DNA of 14,112 nucleotides, from the NCBI GenBank assembly GCA_027007865.1, contig JALTEE010000004.1, positions 1-14,112 of the forward strand. The letters are read 5' to 3'. Source of the stretch: a bacterium (GTDB lineage: Bacteria > UBP14 > UBA6098 > B30-G16). Shown here piece after piece: positions 1-5,643 of the stretch (positions within the stretch are counted from its first letter, which is position 1; each line of letters begins with the position of its first letter). The notes below the pieces were generated by a model, which saw nothing but the letters and a program-made list of their open reading frames with translations, did no database searches and was not told the DNA's origin. The translations under genes were made by a program, and so were the position numbers.

Positions 1-57
1 AATGGAGATGGTTGGACCGACCCGAAATTCGGACTTATAACACTGCAATTTAAATAA
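1..57 (+). CDS. C-terminal fragment of an unidentified protein
   Basis: The frame open from the first base reads 18 residues (NGDGWTDPKFGLITLQFK) and stops at a TAA at 55-57; the rest of the gene lies left of the window. The fragment is rich in Gly, Asp and aromatic residues and ends in a beta-strand-like LITLQFK, compatible with the end of an exported or surface beta protein, but this is too short to identify a family. It runs on the plus strand, so it converges on the minus-strand rodA unit. No clear stem-loop terminator follows directly; the repeat region begins about 60 bp later. Confidence 0.5.
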   Translation, partial: NGDGWTDPKFGLITLQFK

Positions 58-116
58 TTCGATTTCTCTCGACAAAACCAATTCTATATTACCAATCCTA
101 AAATATTTTATTCAGA

Positions 117-254
117 CATGACTCCTGCAAAATAAAGGAAAATTCTCACTGTCATTCCCCCGCTTGACGGGGGAATCCAGTAAAAGCAATACTTCTGTCC
201 CGCCGTGGCGGGAAAGTCGGACAATGGCATTTTATCTATTTTGCAGGGTTCATT
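117..254. repeat. MITE-like element with inverted ends and two internal hairpins
   Basis: CCTGCAAAATA at 124-134 is the exact reverse complement of TATTTTGCAGG at 237-247, and the similarity extends a few bases outward on both sides. Between these ends lie two strong stem-loops: ATTCCCCCG / CGGGGGAAT (154-162 / 168-176) and TCCCGCC / GGCGGGA (198-204 / 207-213). The right end, CTATTTTGCAGGGTTCATT (236-254), recurs exactly at 5625-5643. There is no coding capacity of note. Non-autonomous mobile DNA is an inference from this layout. Confidence 0.5.
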
Positions 255-280
255 TTATTCAAACACGATAGAGAAAAGTA

Positions 281-311
281 TTGACTTTTGATTTTTTTTA
301 GATATTATAAT
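281..311 (+). promoter_or_regulatory. Predicted sigma70-type promoter for the small ORF
   Basis: TTGACT (281-286) is followed by an AT-rich spacer and two overlapping -10 candidates: TATTAT (303-308, 16-nt spacer) and TATAAT (306-311, 19-nt spacer). The next purines lie at about 316-318, immediately at the ribosome binding site of the ORF starting at 327, so the 5' leader would be very short. Confidence 0.5.
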
Positions 312-326
312 ATACGAGGTGAGAAA

Positions 327-491
327 TTGGAAAGGCGCGAAGAAAAAGAATCTATTCTCGAACGCTATTTATGCTACCGCGCTCTTGTTCTCGCAGTGCT
401 TGGGAAAAGTGCGGAAGCCGAAACCTGGCGCTTATGGTTGAGAATGCGGAATCGAGAAGAAAGCGTATTACAGAATGCTACGAGTGAATAA
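327..491 (+). CDS. Small charged protein of unknown function (54 aa)
   Basis: The chosen start is the TTG at 327 (LERREEKESILERY...), because GAGGTG (316-321) precedes it by 5 nt. An in-frame ATG at 288 lies inside the promoter, between the -35 and -10 boxes, so it is unlikely to be used. The product would be 54 residues: a highly charged Arg/Glu N-terminus, a short hydrophobic stretch (YRALVLAVLG), then a Trp/Arg-rich amphipathic segment (ETWRLWLRMRN). It is predicted mostly helical and has no signal peptide. I do not recognise a family. Promoter, RBS and a downstream hairpin terminator (588-628) make it a self-contained unit, and about 95 nt of hairpin-bearing 3' UTR precedes the terminator. 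The alternative is that the unit makes a structured RNA of about 300 nt and the ORF is incidental. Confidence 0.45.
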   Translation: MERREEKESILERYLCYRALVLAVLGKSAEAETWRLWLRMRNREESVLQNATSE

Positions 492-587
492 CTCAGAATT
501 TATCATCATTCGGATTCGATGATAGTGGTGCGGCAACCGTGCGCCAAACAAATTTTCTCCAGATGATGGGGTAATAGTGAAGTGTTG

Positions 588-628
588 GCGGAGTATCCCG
601 ATTAGTCGGGAACTCCGCTTTATTTATT
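588..628 (+). terminator. Rho-independent terminator of the small-ORF unit
   Basis: GCGGAGT (588-594) pairs with ACTCCGC (612-618), and TCCCGA (596-601) pairs with TCGGGA (606-611). There is a single bulged A at 595 and a TTAG loop. The 13-bp stem is followed by TTTATTTATT on the plus strand. Confidence 0.65.
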
Positions 629-640
629 CATTGGCGTTCT

Positions 641-683
641 CTTTTGAGTTGTTGCTTTTGACAAATCAAATCTAACTCAAAAG
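641..683. repeat. Nested inverted repeat
   Basis: CTTTTGAGTT (641-650) and AACTCAAAAG (674-683) are perfect 10-bp arms. A second small stem, TTTGA (657-661) / TCAAA (666-670) with a CAAA loop, lies inside. There is no T-tract on either strand, so it is not an obvious terminator. Confidence 0.6.
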
Positions 684-838
684 AAGCCGAAAAAACAGCC
701 TCCGCTGCGGAAACAGGTATGCTATCCTCACCAAATAATAACATACACAACATCAATGAACCGAGCACCAAACCAACTCAATAAAATAATCTCTGGGTGG
801 ATACTATGTAGGTAAAGAATCCAGGTTTATCATTTTTT

Positions 839-1021
839 CTGGATTCCCGTTTTCACGGGAATGACAAATGATGTGCGGGAATGACAGGACAAAGTATGAA
901 AACAACAGAACCGCATTCGAGCGACAGCAAGAAGCGACATCGGTGCACGGCGAAGCGTAGAATCACCCGAAGGGTGTCATTCCCAACTCGATTGGGAATC
1001 CAGTTTGTTTTTATCATTTCT
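839..1021 (+). repeat. Composite dispersed intergenic element, copy A
   Basis: The element is ordered as follows: a GGATTCCCG / CGGGAATGAC hairpin (stem 843-849 / 856-862), a GTGCGGGAATGACAGGACA segment, a CATTCGAGCGACAGCAAG block, a small CACCC-GAA-GGGTG hairpin (964-976), and an ATTCCCAA / TTGGGAAT hairpin (979-986 / 992-999). The same blocks occur in the same order, inverted, at 7151-7313. Relative to that copy, A carries about 22 extra bases after the second block. A further partial unit (hairpin at 1028-1047) follows directly. Confidence 0.7.
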
Positions 1022-1089
1022 TTCTGGATTCCTGTTTGCACGGGAATGACAAACGATATGCGGAAATGACAGATTTCGGCTATCGATGA

Positions 1090-1113
1090 AACAAGGGAGC
1101 ATGCTCCCTTGTT
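1090..1113. repeat. Perfect 24-bp palindrome
   Basis: AACAAGGGAGCA (1090-1101) is followed directly by its exact reverse complement (1102-1113). It lies about 290 bp beyond the rodA stop codon. The following bases on either strand are not a convincing U-tract, so a terminator role for the rodA transcript is possible but weak. It could equally be a protein-binding site or a REP-like unit. Confidence 0.6.
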
Positions 1114-1133
1114 GCCTATTATTATTTATAATT

Positions 1134-1162
1134 TAATAGCCGAAGCCTCCCACTTCGGGAAA
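1134..1162 (+). repeat. 29-nt direct repeat, unit 1
   Basis: A 29-nt stretch beginning TAATAGCCGA and ending CCCACTTCGGGAAA recurs at 1332-1360 with two mismatches. In this unit CCGAAG and CTTCGG can form a 6-bp stem. Confidence 0.6.
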
Positions 1163-1204
1163 TACAATGCGAAACAAAACCCCCTCACTCTCGGTCTCAT
1201 ATTT

Positions 1205-1246
1205 CCCCTCTATTCTCTAACTCCTTTCTCCCCGAGGAGAAAGGAG
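1205..1246 (+). repeat. Hairpin repeat with CTCCTTTCTCC arms, copy 1
   Basis: CTCCTTTCTCC (1221-1231) and GGAGAAAGGAG (1236-1246) are perfect 11-bp arms around CCGA. The 16 bases before them, CCCCTCTATTCTCTAA, are shared with an inverted copy at 5546-5587; over the 42 bases the two copies differ at only two positions. Confidence 0.7.
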
Positions 1247-1331
1247 AACCGATGCGAGCACGCGCTATTAAAGTCCTTTCCCCTACGGGAATCCCGCCAT
1301 TGCGGAGTCGGATGAGTGGGAACAAACAAAC

Positions 1332-1360
1332 TAATAGCCGACGCGTCCCACTTCGGGAAA
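1332..1360 (+). repeat. 29-nt direct repeat, unit 2
   Basis: This is the second copy of the unit at 1134-1162, with two mismatches that weaken its internal stem. It ends about 45 bp from the rodA stop codon. Confidence 0.6.
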
Positions 1361-1403
1361 CGCTCCGATTATAATTCGACAGCATCGCGGCAAAATGATA
1401 AAA

Positions 1404-2588
1404 TTATTCGATTTTCTGCGAAGATATATTCTGCAAAATTCCAATCATCGCCCAAAATACCACGAGCGACGAACCTCCCGACGATAGAAACGGCAGCGGA
1501 ATTCCCGTAATCGGCGCGAGCCCCAGCGTCATCGCTATGTTGATGAATACCTGAAAAGATATTACGGCGGCAATTCCGAATGCGACAATCGAGCCATACG
1601 GCATCCTCGCCTGACTCGCAATTTTCAATATCCGCCACAGCAAGAGCAAATACAAAAATAACACAACAAAACATCCGATAAATCCGAACTGTTCGCCCAG
1701 AACAGCAAATATGAAATCGGAATGCTTTGCGGGCAGGAAAGCGAGTTTTGTCTGCGTTCCTTGCAAAAATCCTTTGCCGAAAACTCCGCCAGAACCGATT
1801 GCAATTTTCGACTGTATCAACTGGTATCCCGCTCCGAACGGGTCGTATCCGGGATTTAGAAATACCATAATTCGTTCTCGCTGGTATGAATGGAGATGCG
1901 CCCATACATACGGCGTCATCAAGCCCACCGATATTGCAAAAATCACTGTGGTTATAAATGTTGCAGGCGTTACCCGCCACTTTACGAGGATGAACAATAG
2001 CAGCACAAAATATATCGCCCACGCTAACCAGTGAAATGCGCTTACCATAGCGAGCGCTGGCGTCAGCAACAAAAACATATGCAGCGGACGAACTCCTGCG
2101 CCATACATCATAACGAATAGCATAACAAAAAATACTATCCCTGTTCCGAGGTCGGGTTCCATCATCACGAGGAAGAAAGGTAGGAGAATGAGCAGTATCG
2201 CAGTTCCGATTGTGATTGGCGATGCGAGCGATTTTGTATGGTCTCGGAACCAGCGCCCGATAACGAGTATCATTACGAGTTTAGATAGTTCCGACGGCTG
2301 AATTCGCAGGGGACCAACCCCGAGCCATCGTTTAACCTCTGCGCCCTGCACAAGTGCAAGAGCGAGTGCGGCGATAATTAAAATGTAATAGATATACGCC
2401 ATCCCGTCGTGGACACGGACAGGAATTCGCCACAAAATTACCATCACGCCAATTGCAACGAATAAAAACGCACTCTGGCGCAGATATAATTTCTGTAATG
2501 GTGTTCCACAAACCGCCGAATAGATTAGCAAAATGCCGATTATCGACAGCAGCAAAGACGATATGAAAAGTCCAAAATCGAACCTCAT
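1404..2588 (-). CDS. rodA: RodA, SEDS-family peptidoglycan glycosyltransferase
   Basis: This is an integral inner-membrane protein of 394 aa, the usual RodA length. SEDS proteins polymerise glycan strands from lipid II; RodA works with a class B PBP and MreB in the elongasome. Visible family motifs are RWLGVGPLRIQPSE (about 87-100), MEPDLGTG (143-150), ERIMVFLNPGYDPFGAGYQ (238-256), IGSGGVFGKGFLQGTQ (264-279), LPAKHSDFIFAVLGEQFGF (285-303) and GIPLPFLSSGGSS (362-374). Asp291 in HSDFIF matches the catalytic Asp of RodA/FtsW. The many hydrophobic segments fit about ten membrane helices. The last motif reads SSGGSS where SYGGSS is usual. No FtsW-type extra N-terminal region is present, and the RQSAFLF / YIYYILIIAAL pattern favours RodA over FtsW. 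The start overlaps the stop of the upstream PAS/GGDEF gene as ATGA (2588-2585), indicating translational coupling. There is no mreBCD or mrdA neighbour within the window. Confidence 0.93.
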   Translation of the reverse strand: MRFDFGLFISSLLLSIIGILLIYSAVCGTPLQKLYLRQSAFLFVAIGVMVILWRIPVRVHDGMAYIYYILIIAALALALVQGAEVKRWLGVGPLRIQPSELSKLVMILVIGRWFRDHTKSLASPITIGTAILLILLPFFLVMMEPDLGTGIVFFVMLFVMMYGAGVRPLHMFLLLTPALAMVSAFHWLAWAIYFVLLLFILVKWRVTPATFITTVIFAISVGLMTPYVWAHLHSYQRERIMVFLNPGYDPFGAGYQLIQSKIAIGSGGVFGKGFLQGTQTKLAFLPAKHSDFIFAVLGEQFGFIGCFVVLFLYLLLLWRILKIASQARMPYGSIVAFGIAAVISFQVFINIAMTLGLAPITGIPLPFLSSGGSSLVVFWAMIGILQNISSQKIE

Positions 2589-3523
2589 GGTATTTTATAT
2601 TCTTCCCAGAATTCCGGTCTCGACGCAATCGATACCATATTTCCGCCGATTTCTTTTGCATAAAGCATTTGTTCGCTCGCCTTACGAAGAACGAAACCTA
2701 TTTTATCACGCTCGCTGGCAACTGTTCCACCAACCGATATGGTGATTTTTATTTCGTTTTGCCCAATCGCTATCGTAGATTTCTCCACAAGTTTTCTAAG
2801 CCGTTCTCCCACAATTTGAAGTTGCTCTTCTACGACATTGGAAACTACGGCTACAAAATATTCGTCTCGCCACCGTCCGATAACATCGAATGGGCGCAAT
2901 GTATTACTCATTGTCATCGCGGCAACACGGAGAACTTTGTTTGCAACATCCTTACCATATTCCTTCTTAATTTTATTAAAATTATCTATCATTATAAACA
3001 GTGTTCCAAATATCCAGCCATATCTCTGAACTTCGGCAAGGCGTGCGATAATGTTCTGCTCGATATATTTTCTATTCGGCAGTTCTGTAATGGGGTCGAA
3101 CATAGCGAGTTGTTCCAATTGTCCCATTATCTGTTCCAGCGTGATATTGGACGATAGGTCGTGAATTATTTCGACCACTCCAACGACGCTGTTCTTAAAT
3201 GTTATCGGCAGCAGTTTCATCGACACAGGAACACGGTAGCCTTCTTTGTGGTGGAAAAATACTTTTTCGATAATCCGCACTTCATCCGGTTTCATCGGAT
3301 TTTTGAACGAGCACAATAAATCGCCGATATTATTGCCATTTTTATCGACATACATCGATGCGACATTTTCACACTCGCGCCCGAGCATTTCCGAACTCTT
3401 ATAACCACTCATATCTTCCGCTGCAGCATTCCAATGAGAAACCTGTCTGTTTTCATCGAAGATACACACGCCATCGAATAGATTTTTCAATATCACACGA
3501 TAGCTTTTCGAACTGATTTCCAT
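2585..3523 (-). CDS. PAS domain plus degenerate GGDEF domain protein
   Basis: A 312-aa soluble cytoplasmic protein without signal peptide or membrane helix. An N-terminal PAS domain (about 8-125) is seen in LFDGVCIFDENRQVSHWNAA and ...MSGYKSSEMLGRE, ending in VVGVVEIIHDLS. After a helical linker a GGDEF fold follows (about 137-300), with FDPITELPNRKYIEQ in place of the usual D.LTGLPNR, then SVGGTVAS and ASEQMLYAKEIGGN. The signature is badly degenerate: the ungapped match to RWGGEEF is RWRDEYF (217-223), both glycines and the catalytic Glu are replaced, and the usual D.D.FK.IND stretch reads MIDNFNKIKK (178-187), losing the first metal Asp and the base-contacting Asn/Asp. An RxxD (RPFD, 210-213) stands at the correct five-residue spacing for an allosteric I-site. 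Diguanylate cyclase activity is therefore unlikely; a c-di-GMP or nucleotide-sensing role is an inference. GGGGGAAAG just before the ATG serves as RBS. It is co-transcribed and translationally coupled with rodA. Confidence 0.88.
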   Translation of the reverse strand: MEISSKSYRVILKNLFDGVCIFDENRQVSHWNAAAEDMSGYKSSEMLGRECENVASMYVDKNGNNIGDLLCSFKNPMKPDEVRIIEKVFFHHKEGYRVPVSMKLLPITFKNSVVGVVEIIHDLSSNITLEQIMGQLEQLAMFDPITELPNRKYIEQNIIARLAEVQRYGWIFGTLFIMIDNFNKIKKEYGKDVANKVLRVAAMTMSNTLRPFDVIGRWRDEYFVAVVSNVVEEQLQIVGERLRKLVEKSTIAIGQNEIKITISVGGTVASERDKIGFVLRKASEQMLYAKEIGGNMVSIASRPEFWEEYKIP

Positions 3524-3572
3524 CGCTTTCCCCCTATTACTTTACATAAACTAATATAATACAAAATAATTC

Positions 3573-3600
3573 ATTATAAAAGAAACTTATACTTCTACAA
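3573..3600 (-). promoter_or_regulatory. Predicted promoter of the PAS/GGDEF-rodA unit
   Basis: On the minus strand TTGTAG (3600-3595), a 16-nt spacer and TATAAT (3578-3573) lie about 50 bp before the PAS/GGDEF start codon. The -10 box is perfect and the -35 weak. The intervening DNA is very AT-rich and has further TATTATA-like boxes. Confidence 0.45.
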
Positions 3601-3633
3601 AAACAGACCGCATAAAAAAACATGGACTGTCTG
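3599..3633 (-). terminator. Weak possible terminator after the hydrolase gene
   Basis: On the minus strand CAGAC (3633-3629) pairs with GTCTG (3608-3604) across a 20-nt loop that itself contains a T-run. The stem is followed by TTTTTG. The 5-bp stem is short, so efficiency is doubtful. Confidence 0.3.
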
Positions 3634-3638
3634 CAGAA

Positions 3639-5345
3639 CTATTTTATAAATAGTGCGCGCTTGGTTATTGTCCTGCCATCATTCATTGTCACACGAATAA
3701 GATATATTCCGCTGGAAATAGACTGGTCAGGCGTCCAGATGAATGTGCGGACACCTTTCGTAGGGGCCGCTCTGTATCCATTTTGGGCAGGTTGTGAACC
3801 TGCCCCTACCACTACATTTCCACGCAAATCGTATATCTCGATATCCGTAGGGGTTTGGCGCGCCGAACCCCTACCATAAAAAATCGTGATTTTGCACGAT
3901 GAATTGAACGGATTTGGCTTCACAGATATGTTTAAAATATTTGGTTTCGAGGAATTATCATCATTGTTGATTATTGTCAAACTATCGTGGCATAGGTCGC
4001 ACATTTCGAGAACCGCAGCGGTTACGATTTCAGCGATGGGGAAATCTGTGACTTCCGGCACAGCGCTATAGTAAAGGCTTTCCCACACCGCGGGCGACCA
4101 GTTCGGAGCATTCTGCGGATAATAAAAGGAATATGAGGGCAGAACTTCTCGAACATAGTTGCTATCCGGATTTATCTTAACCCAGAAACCGTTGCGGCTG
4201 TACCCATCGAAAGCCTGATGAATGTTAGGATAATCAGGCATCGTTTGGTTGTGGTCGTTCTGGCTTATGACGAGAATTACTTTAAAATCGCTATGGAAAC
4301 GCGCAATCGAATCGAACCAGAAAACCGCAGTTCTTCGATACCAAAAATCGTGCGCTTCGCTTGGCGTGGCAACTGTATCTGGCCAATTCAATGTGTCGAG
4401 TATATTATTGTTCCAAAGTTCTTGCGTCACGGGAAAAGTATAAAATATACGCAAATTCCAACCTGCTTCGGGAGCGACACCTGCGTAAGTATCGAAAACA
4501 AAATCTTCCAATGTATCGTATGTGCAATCGTTGTTGTAATCCAGTTTTCCCAAACCATTCAATGTAATTCTGCCATCGGTTCTATTGTCGAGAAAGGCTT
4601 TTCCGCGAAATGGGAAAATTATGCCGTCCGGTGTCTCGTATGTGTCAACGAACATTGTGTCCCACGCGAGATTGGAATAATCGAGCAGGCACTCGACAGA
4701 ACCATAGGAGATATATCGAGCGTTTTTATAGTCGTCGTTTGTGAACGACCACAGGTCTGAGCCATCACAGGTCTGGTTTTCGTCGCCACCTGTTCCGCCG
4801 AAGTCGAATATCATTGTCTGGTCGTTTGTGGGGCTTTCGTAATGCACAACAAAACACACTTTCGAAAACATATATCCCCACATTCCCAGTGTCGTCACAG
4901 CGAGGTTTCCGCCGTTCGAATACGCCGCCATCCCGACGACATCATTATTCACGGGAACGAGAAGCGAATCGCCCATCGAACCGCCGGCGACATCATTAAT
5001 ATCCCCACAGGCATAAGCCATCACCGTTGCAACGACCTGCTCCGTAGCGATGCCTCGGCAATCCCACTGACCCGTTGTGCTGTCCGAACCGAGCGATTTC
5101 CCCGGAAGAAGATATCTTATAAAAATTACGCCATAGGGAACGAAAGTTGTATCGATAGAAAGGTCTCCCATTCCGTGTCCACCGGGAATATATACGGCAA
5201 TCGGCGCGCCATCGACATAGCGCGCAATATCGGGAGCAATTACACGCGCAGTCAGATACCCAAACGGATAGGCTATCCTAACTTTGTATGTCTCGAAGCC
5301 AAAGCAAATCCCAAAAAGCAGTGCTATGATAAACATTTTCCGCAT
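3639..5345 (-). CDS. Secreted alpha/beta-hydrolase-like protein with C-terminal sorting domain
   Basis: A 568-aa protein with an N-terminal signal peptide (MRKMFIIALLFGICFGF). The start is fixed by AGGAGG placed 5 nt upstream. The body resembles an alpha/beta hydrolase: VYIPGGHGMG (51-60) fits an oxyanion-hole loop after a beta strand, and GMAAYSNGGNLAV (138-150) fits a nucleophile elbow with Ser143 in A-Y-S-N-G rather than strict GxSxG. FKVILVISQNDHNQTMPD (354-371) fits the strand carrying the acid residue, with His376 or a later His as candidate general base. The Asp-rich stretches may bind metal. KPNPFNSS (476-483) opens a Por/FlgD-Ig-like tail ending SGIYLIRVTMNDGRTITKRALFIK, probably for outer-membrane export or anchoring. 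The tail contains two in-frame palindrome-encoded insertions (about 491-500 and 512-530). The family is not recognised beyond the fold; substrate is unknown. Confidence 0.75.
   Translation of the reverse strand: MRKMFIIALLFGICFGFETYKVRIAYPFGYLTARVIAPDIARYVDGAPIAVYIPGGHGMGDLSIDTTFVPYGVIFIRYLLPGKSLGSDSTTGQWDCRGIATEQVVATVMAYACGDINDVAGGSMGDSLLVPVNNDVVGMAAYSNGGNLAVTTLGMWGYMFSKVCFVVHYESPTNDQTMIFDFGGTGGDENQTCDGSDLWSFTNDDYKNARYISYGSVECLLDYSNLAWDTMFVDTYETPDGIIFPFRGKAFLDNRTDGRITLNGLGKLDYNNDCTYDTLEDFVFDTYAGVAPEAGWNLRIFYTFPVTQELWNNNILDTLNWPDTVATPSEAHDFWYRRTAVFWFDSIARFHSDFKVILVISQNDHNQTMPDYPNIHQAFDGYSRNGFWVKINPDSNYVREVLPSYSFYYPQNAPNWSPAVWESLYYSAVPEVTDFPIAEIVTAAVLEMCDLCHDSLTIINNDDNSSKPNILNISVKPNPFNSSCKITIFYGRGSARQTPTDIEIYDLRGNVVVGAGSQPAQNGYRAAPTKGVRTFIWTPDQSISSGIYLIRVTMNDGRTITKRALFIK
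3760..3809 (-). repeat. In-frame palindromic element 1 in the hydrolase tail
   Basis: GTAGGGGC (3760-3767) and GCCCCTAC (3802-3809) are perfect 8-bp ends. A second perfect stem, GGGCAGGTT / AACCTGCCC with a 3-nt loop (3785-3805), overlaps the right end. The element is read through in frame as about 17 residues (VGAGSQPAQNGYRAAPT) placed in a loop between two predicted strands of the sorting domain. A near copy lies at 5763-5812. Confidence 0.75.
3847..3874 (-). repeat. In-frame palindromic element 2 in the hydrolase tail
   Basis: GTAGGGGTT (3847-3855) pairs with AACCCCTAC (3866-3874). The centre GGCGCGCC (3857-3864) is self-complementary, and T3856 faces G3865. The 28 bases encode GRGSARQTPT between two strands of the sorting domain. 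The GTAGGGG/CCCCTAC ends are shared with element 1. Confidence 0.75.
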
Positions 5346-5398
5346 TTTCTCCTCCTATTGTTATTTCAGATAATGTTTCCTGCAATTTATTCTAACTT

Positions 5399-5426
5399 GT
5401 TATAAGAGAACTACTTTTACCTCCAA
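5399..5426 (-). promoter_or_regulatory. Possible promoter of the hydrolase gene
   Basis: On the minus strand TTGGAG (5426-5421), a 16-nt spacer and TATAAC (5404-5399) lie about 55 bp before the start codon. GGAGGTAAAA occurs twice just around the -35, at about 5455-5446 and 5424-5415. Confidence 0.35.
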
Positions 5427-5500
5427 TTTTTGGATTTTTTACCTCCATGCCTAACTCATTGTGTTTCATAGTGATAGATATTTCCTGTTTCCCCTCATCT

Positions 5501-5587
5501 GTCCCGACAGGGCGGGACACCTTCTCCCAAAGAGAGAAGGGAATCCTCCTTTCTCCTTGGGGAGAAAGGAGTTAGAGGATAGAGGGG
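5501..5587. repeat. Array of three hairpins, including copy 2 of the CTCCTTTCTCC repeat
   Basis: Three stem-loops follow one another: GTCCCG / CGGGAC (5501-5506 / 5513-5518), CCTTCTC / GAGAAGG (5520-5526 / 5534-5540) and CTCCTTTCTCC / GGAGAAAGGAG (5546-5556 / 5561-5571). The last one with its flank (5546-5587) is an inverted copy of 1205-1246. The array fills the gap between the pseudogene and the hydrolase gene; no gene is seen in 5346-5641. Confidence 0.65.
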
Positions 5588-5624
5588 ATAAATAAAAACG
5601 CATATCAAAGAACTCAAAAATCAC

Positions 5625-5643
5625 CTATTTTGCAGGGTTCATT
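5625..5643 (-). repeat. 19-bp motif directly after the pseudogene stop
   Basis: CTATTTTGCAGGGTTCATT on the plus strand is identical to 236-254. It overlaps two bases of the TAA stop codon of the pseudogene's sorting tail. Confidence 0.6.

Larger units (their letters stand above)
492..1403. other. Gene-free, repeat-dense convergent region
   Basis: I see no credible gene in these 900 bases. They hold the small-ORF 3' region and terminator, a nested hairpin (641-683), a composite dispersed element (839-1021) plus a further partial unit (1026-1050), a 24-bp perfect palindrome (1090-1113), an 11-bp-arm hairpin repeat (1205-1246) and a 29-nt direct repeat (1134-1162 and 1332-1360). Short open frames across the dispersed elements give the familiar 'DSRFHGND'-like translation of intergenic repeats and are not genes. 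The region lies between a plus-strand gene and the end of rodA, where insertions would be tolerated. Confidence 0.6.

Noticed and set aside
288..326. ATG start at 288 for the small plus-strand ORF
   Set aside because: The ATG lies between the -35 and -10 boxes. TTG at 327 has a GAGGTG ribosome binding site at proper distance.
316..628. Known structured RNA (RNase P, tmRNA, SRP RNA, common riboswitches) in the small-ORF unit
   Set aside because: I looked for the conserved cores (for example the RNase P GAGGAAAGTC core and the SRP GGAAGGAAG tetraloop region) and found none.
853..1315. Several 60-70 codon open frames on both strands
   Set aside because: They run across hairpin repeats, have no ribosome binding sites and give repeat-type peptides. 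They are not considered genes.
1711..4760. Plus-strand open frames of 100-190 codons opposite rodA, the PAS/GGDEF gene and the hydrolase
   Set aside because: They lie antisense to genes with clear family motifs and show no motif or start signal of their own.
5392..5469. 25-codon minus-strand ORF (MKHNELGMEV...) before the hydrolase gene
   Set aside because: There is only a weak, distant AGGAAA upstream, it overlaps the putative promoter, and no family is recognised. A leader peptide cannot be excluded, but support is insufficient.
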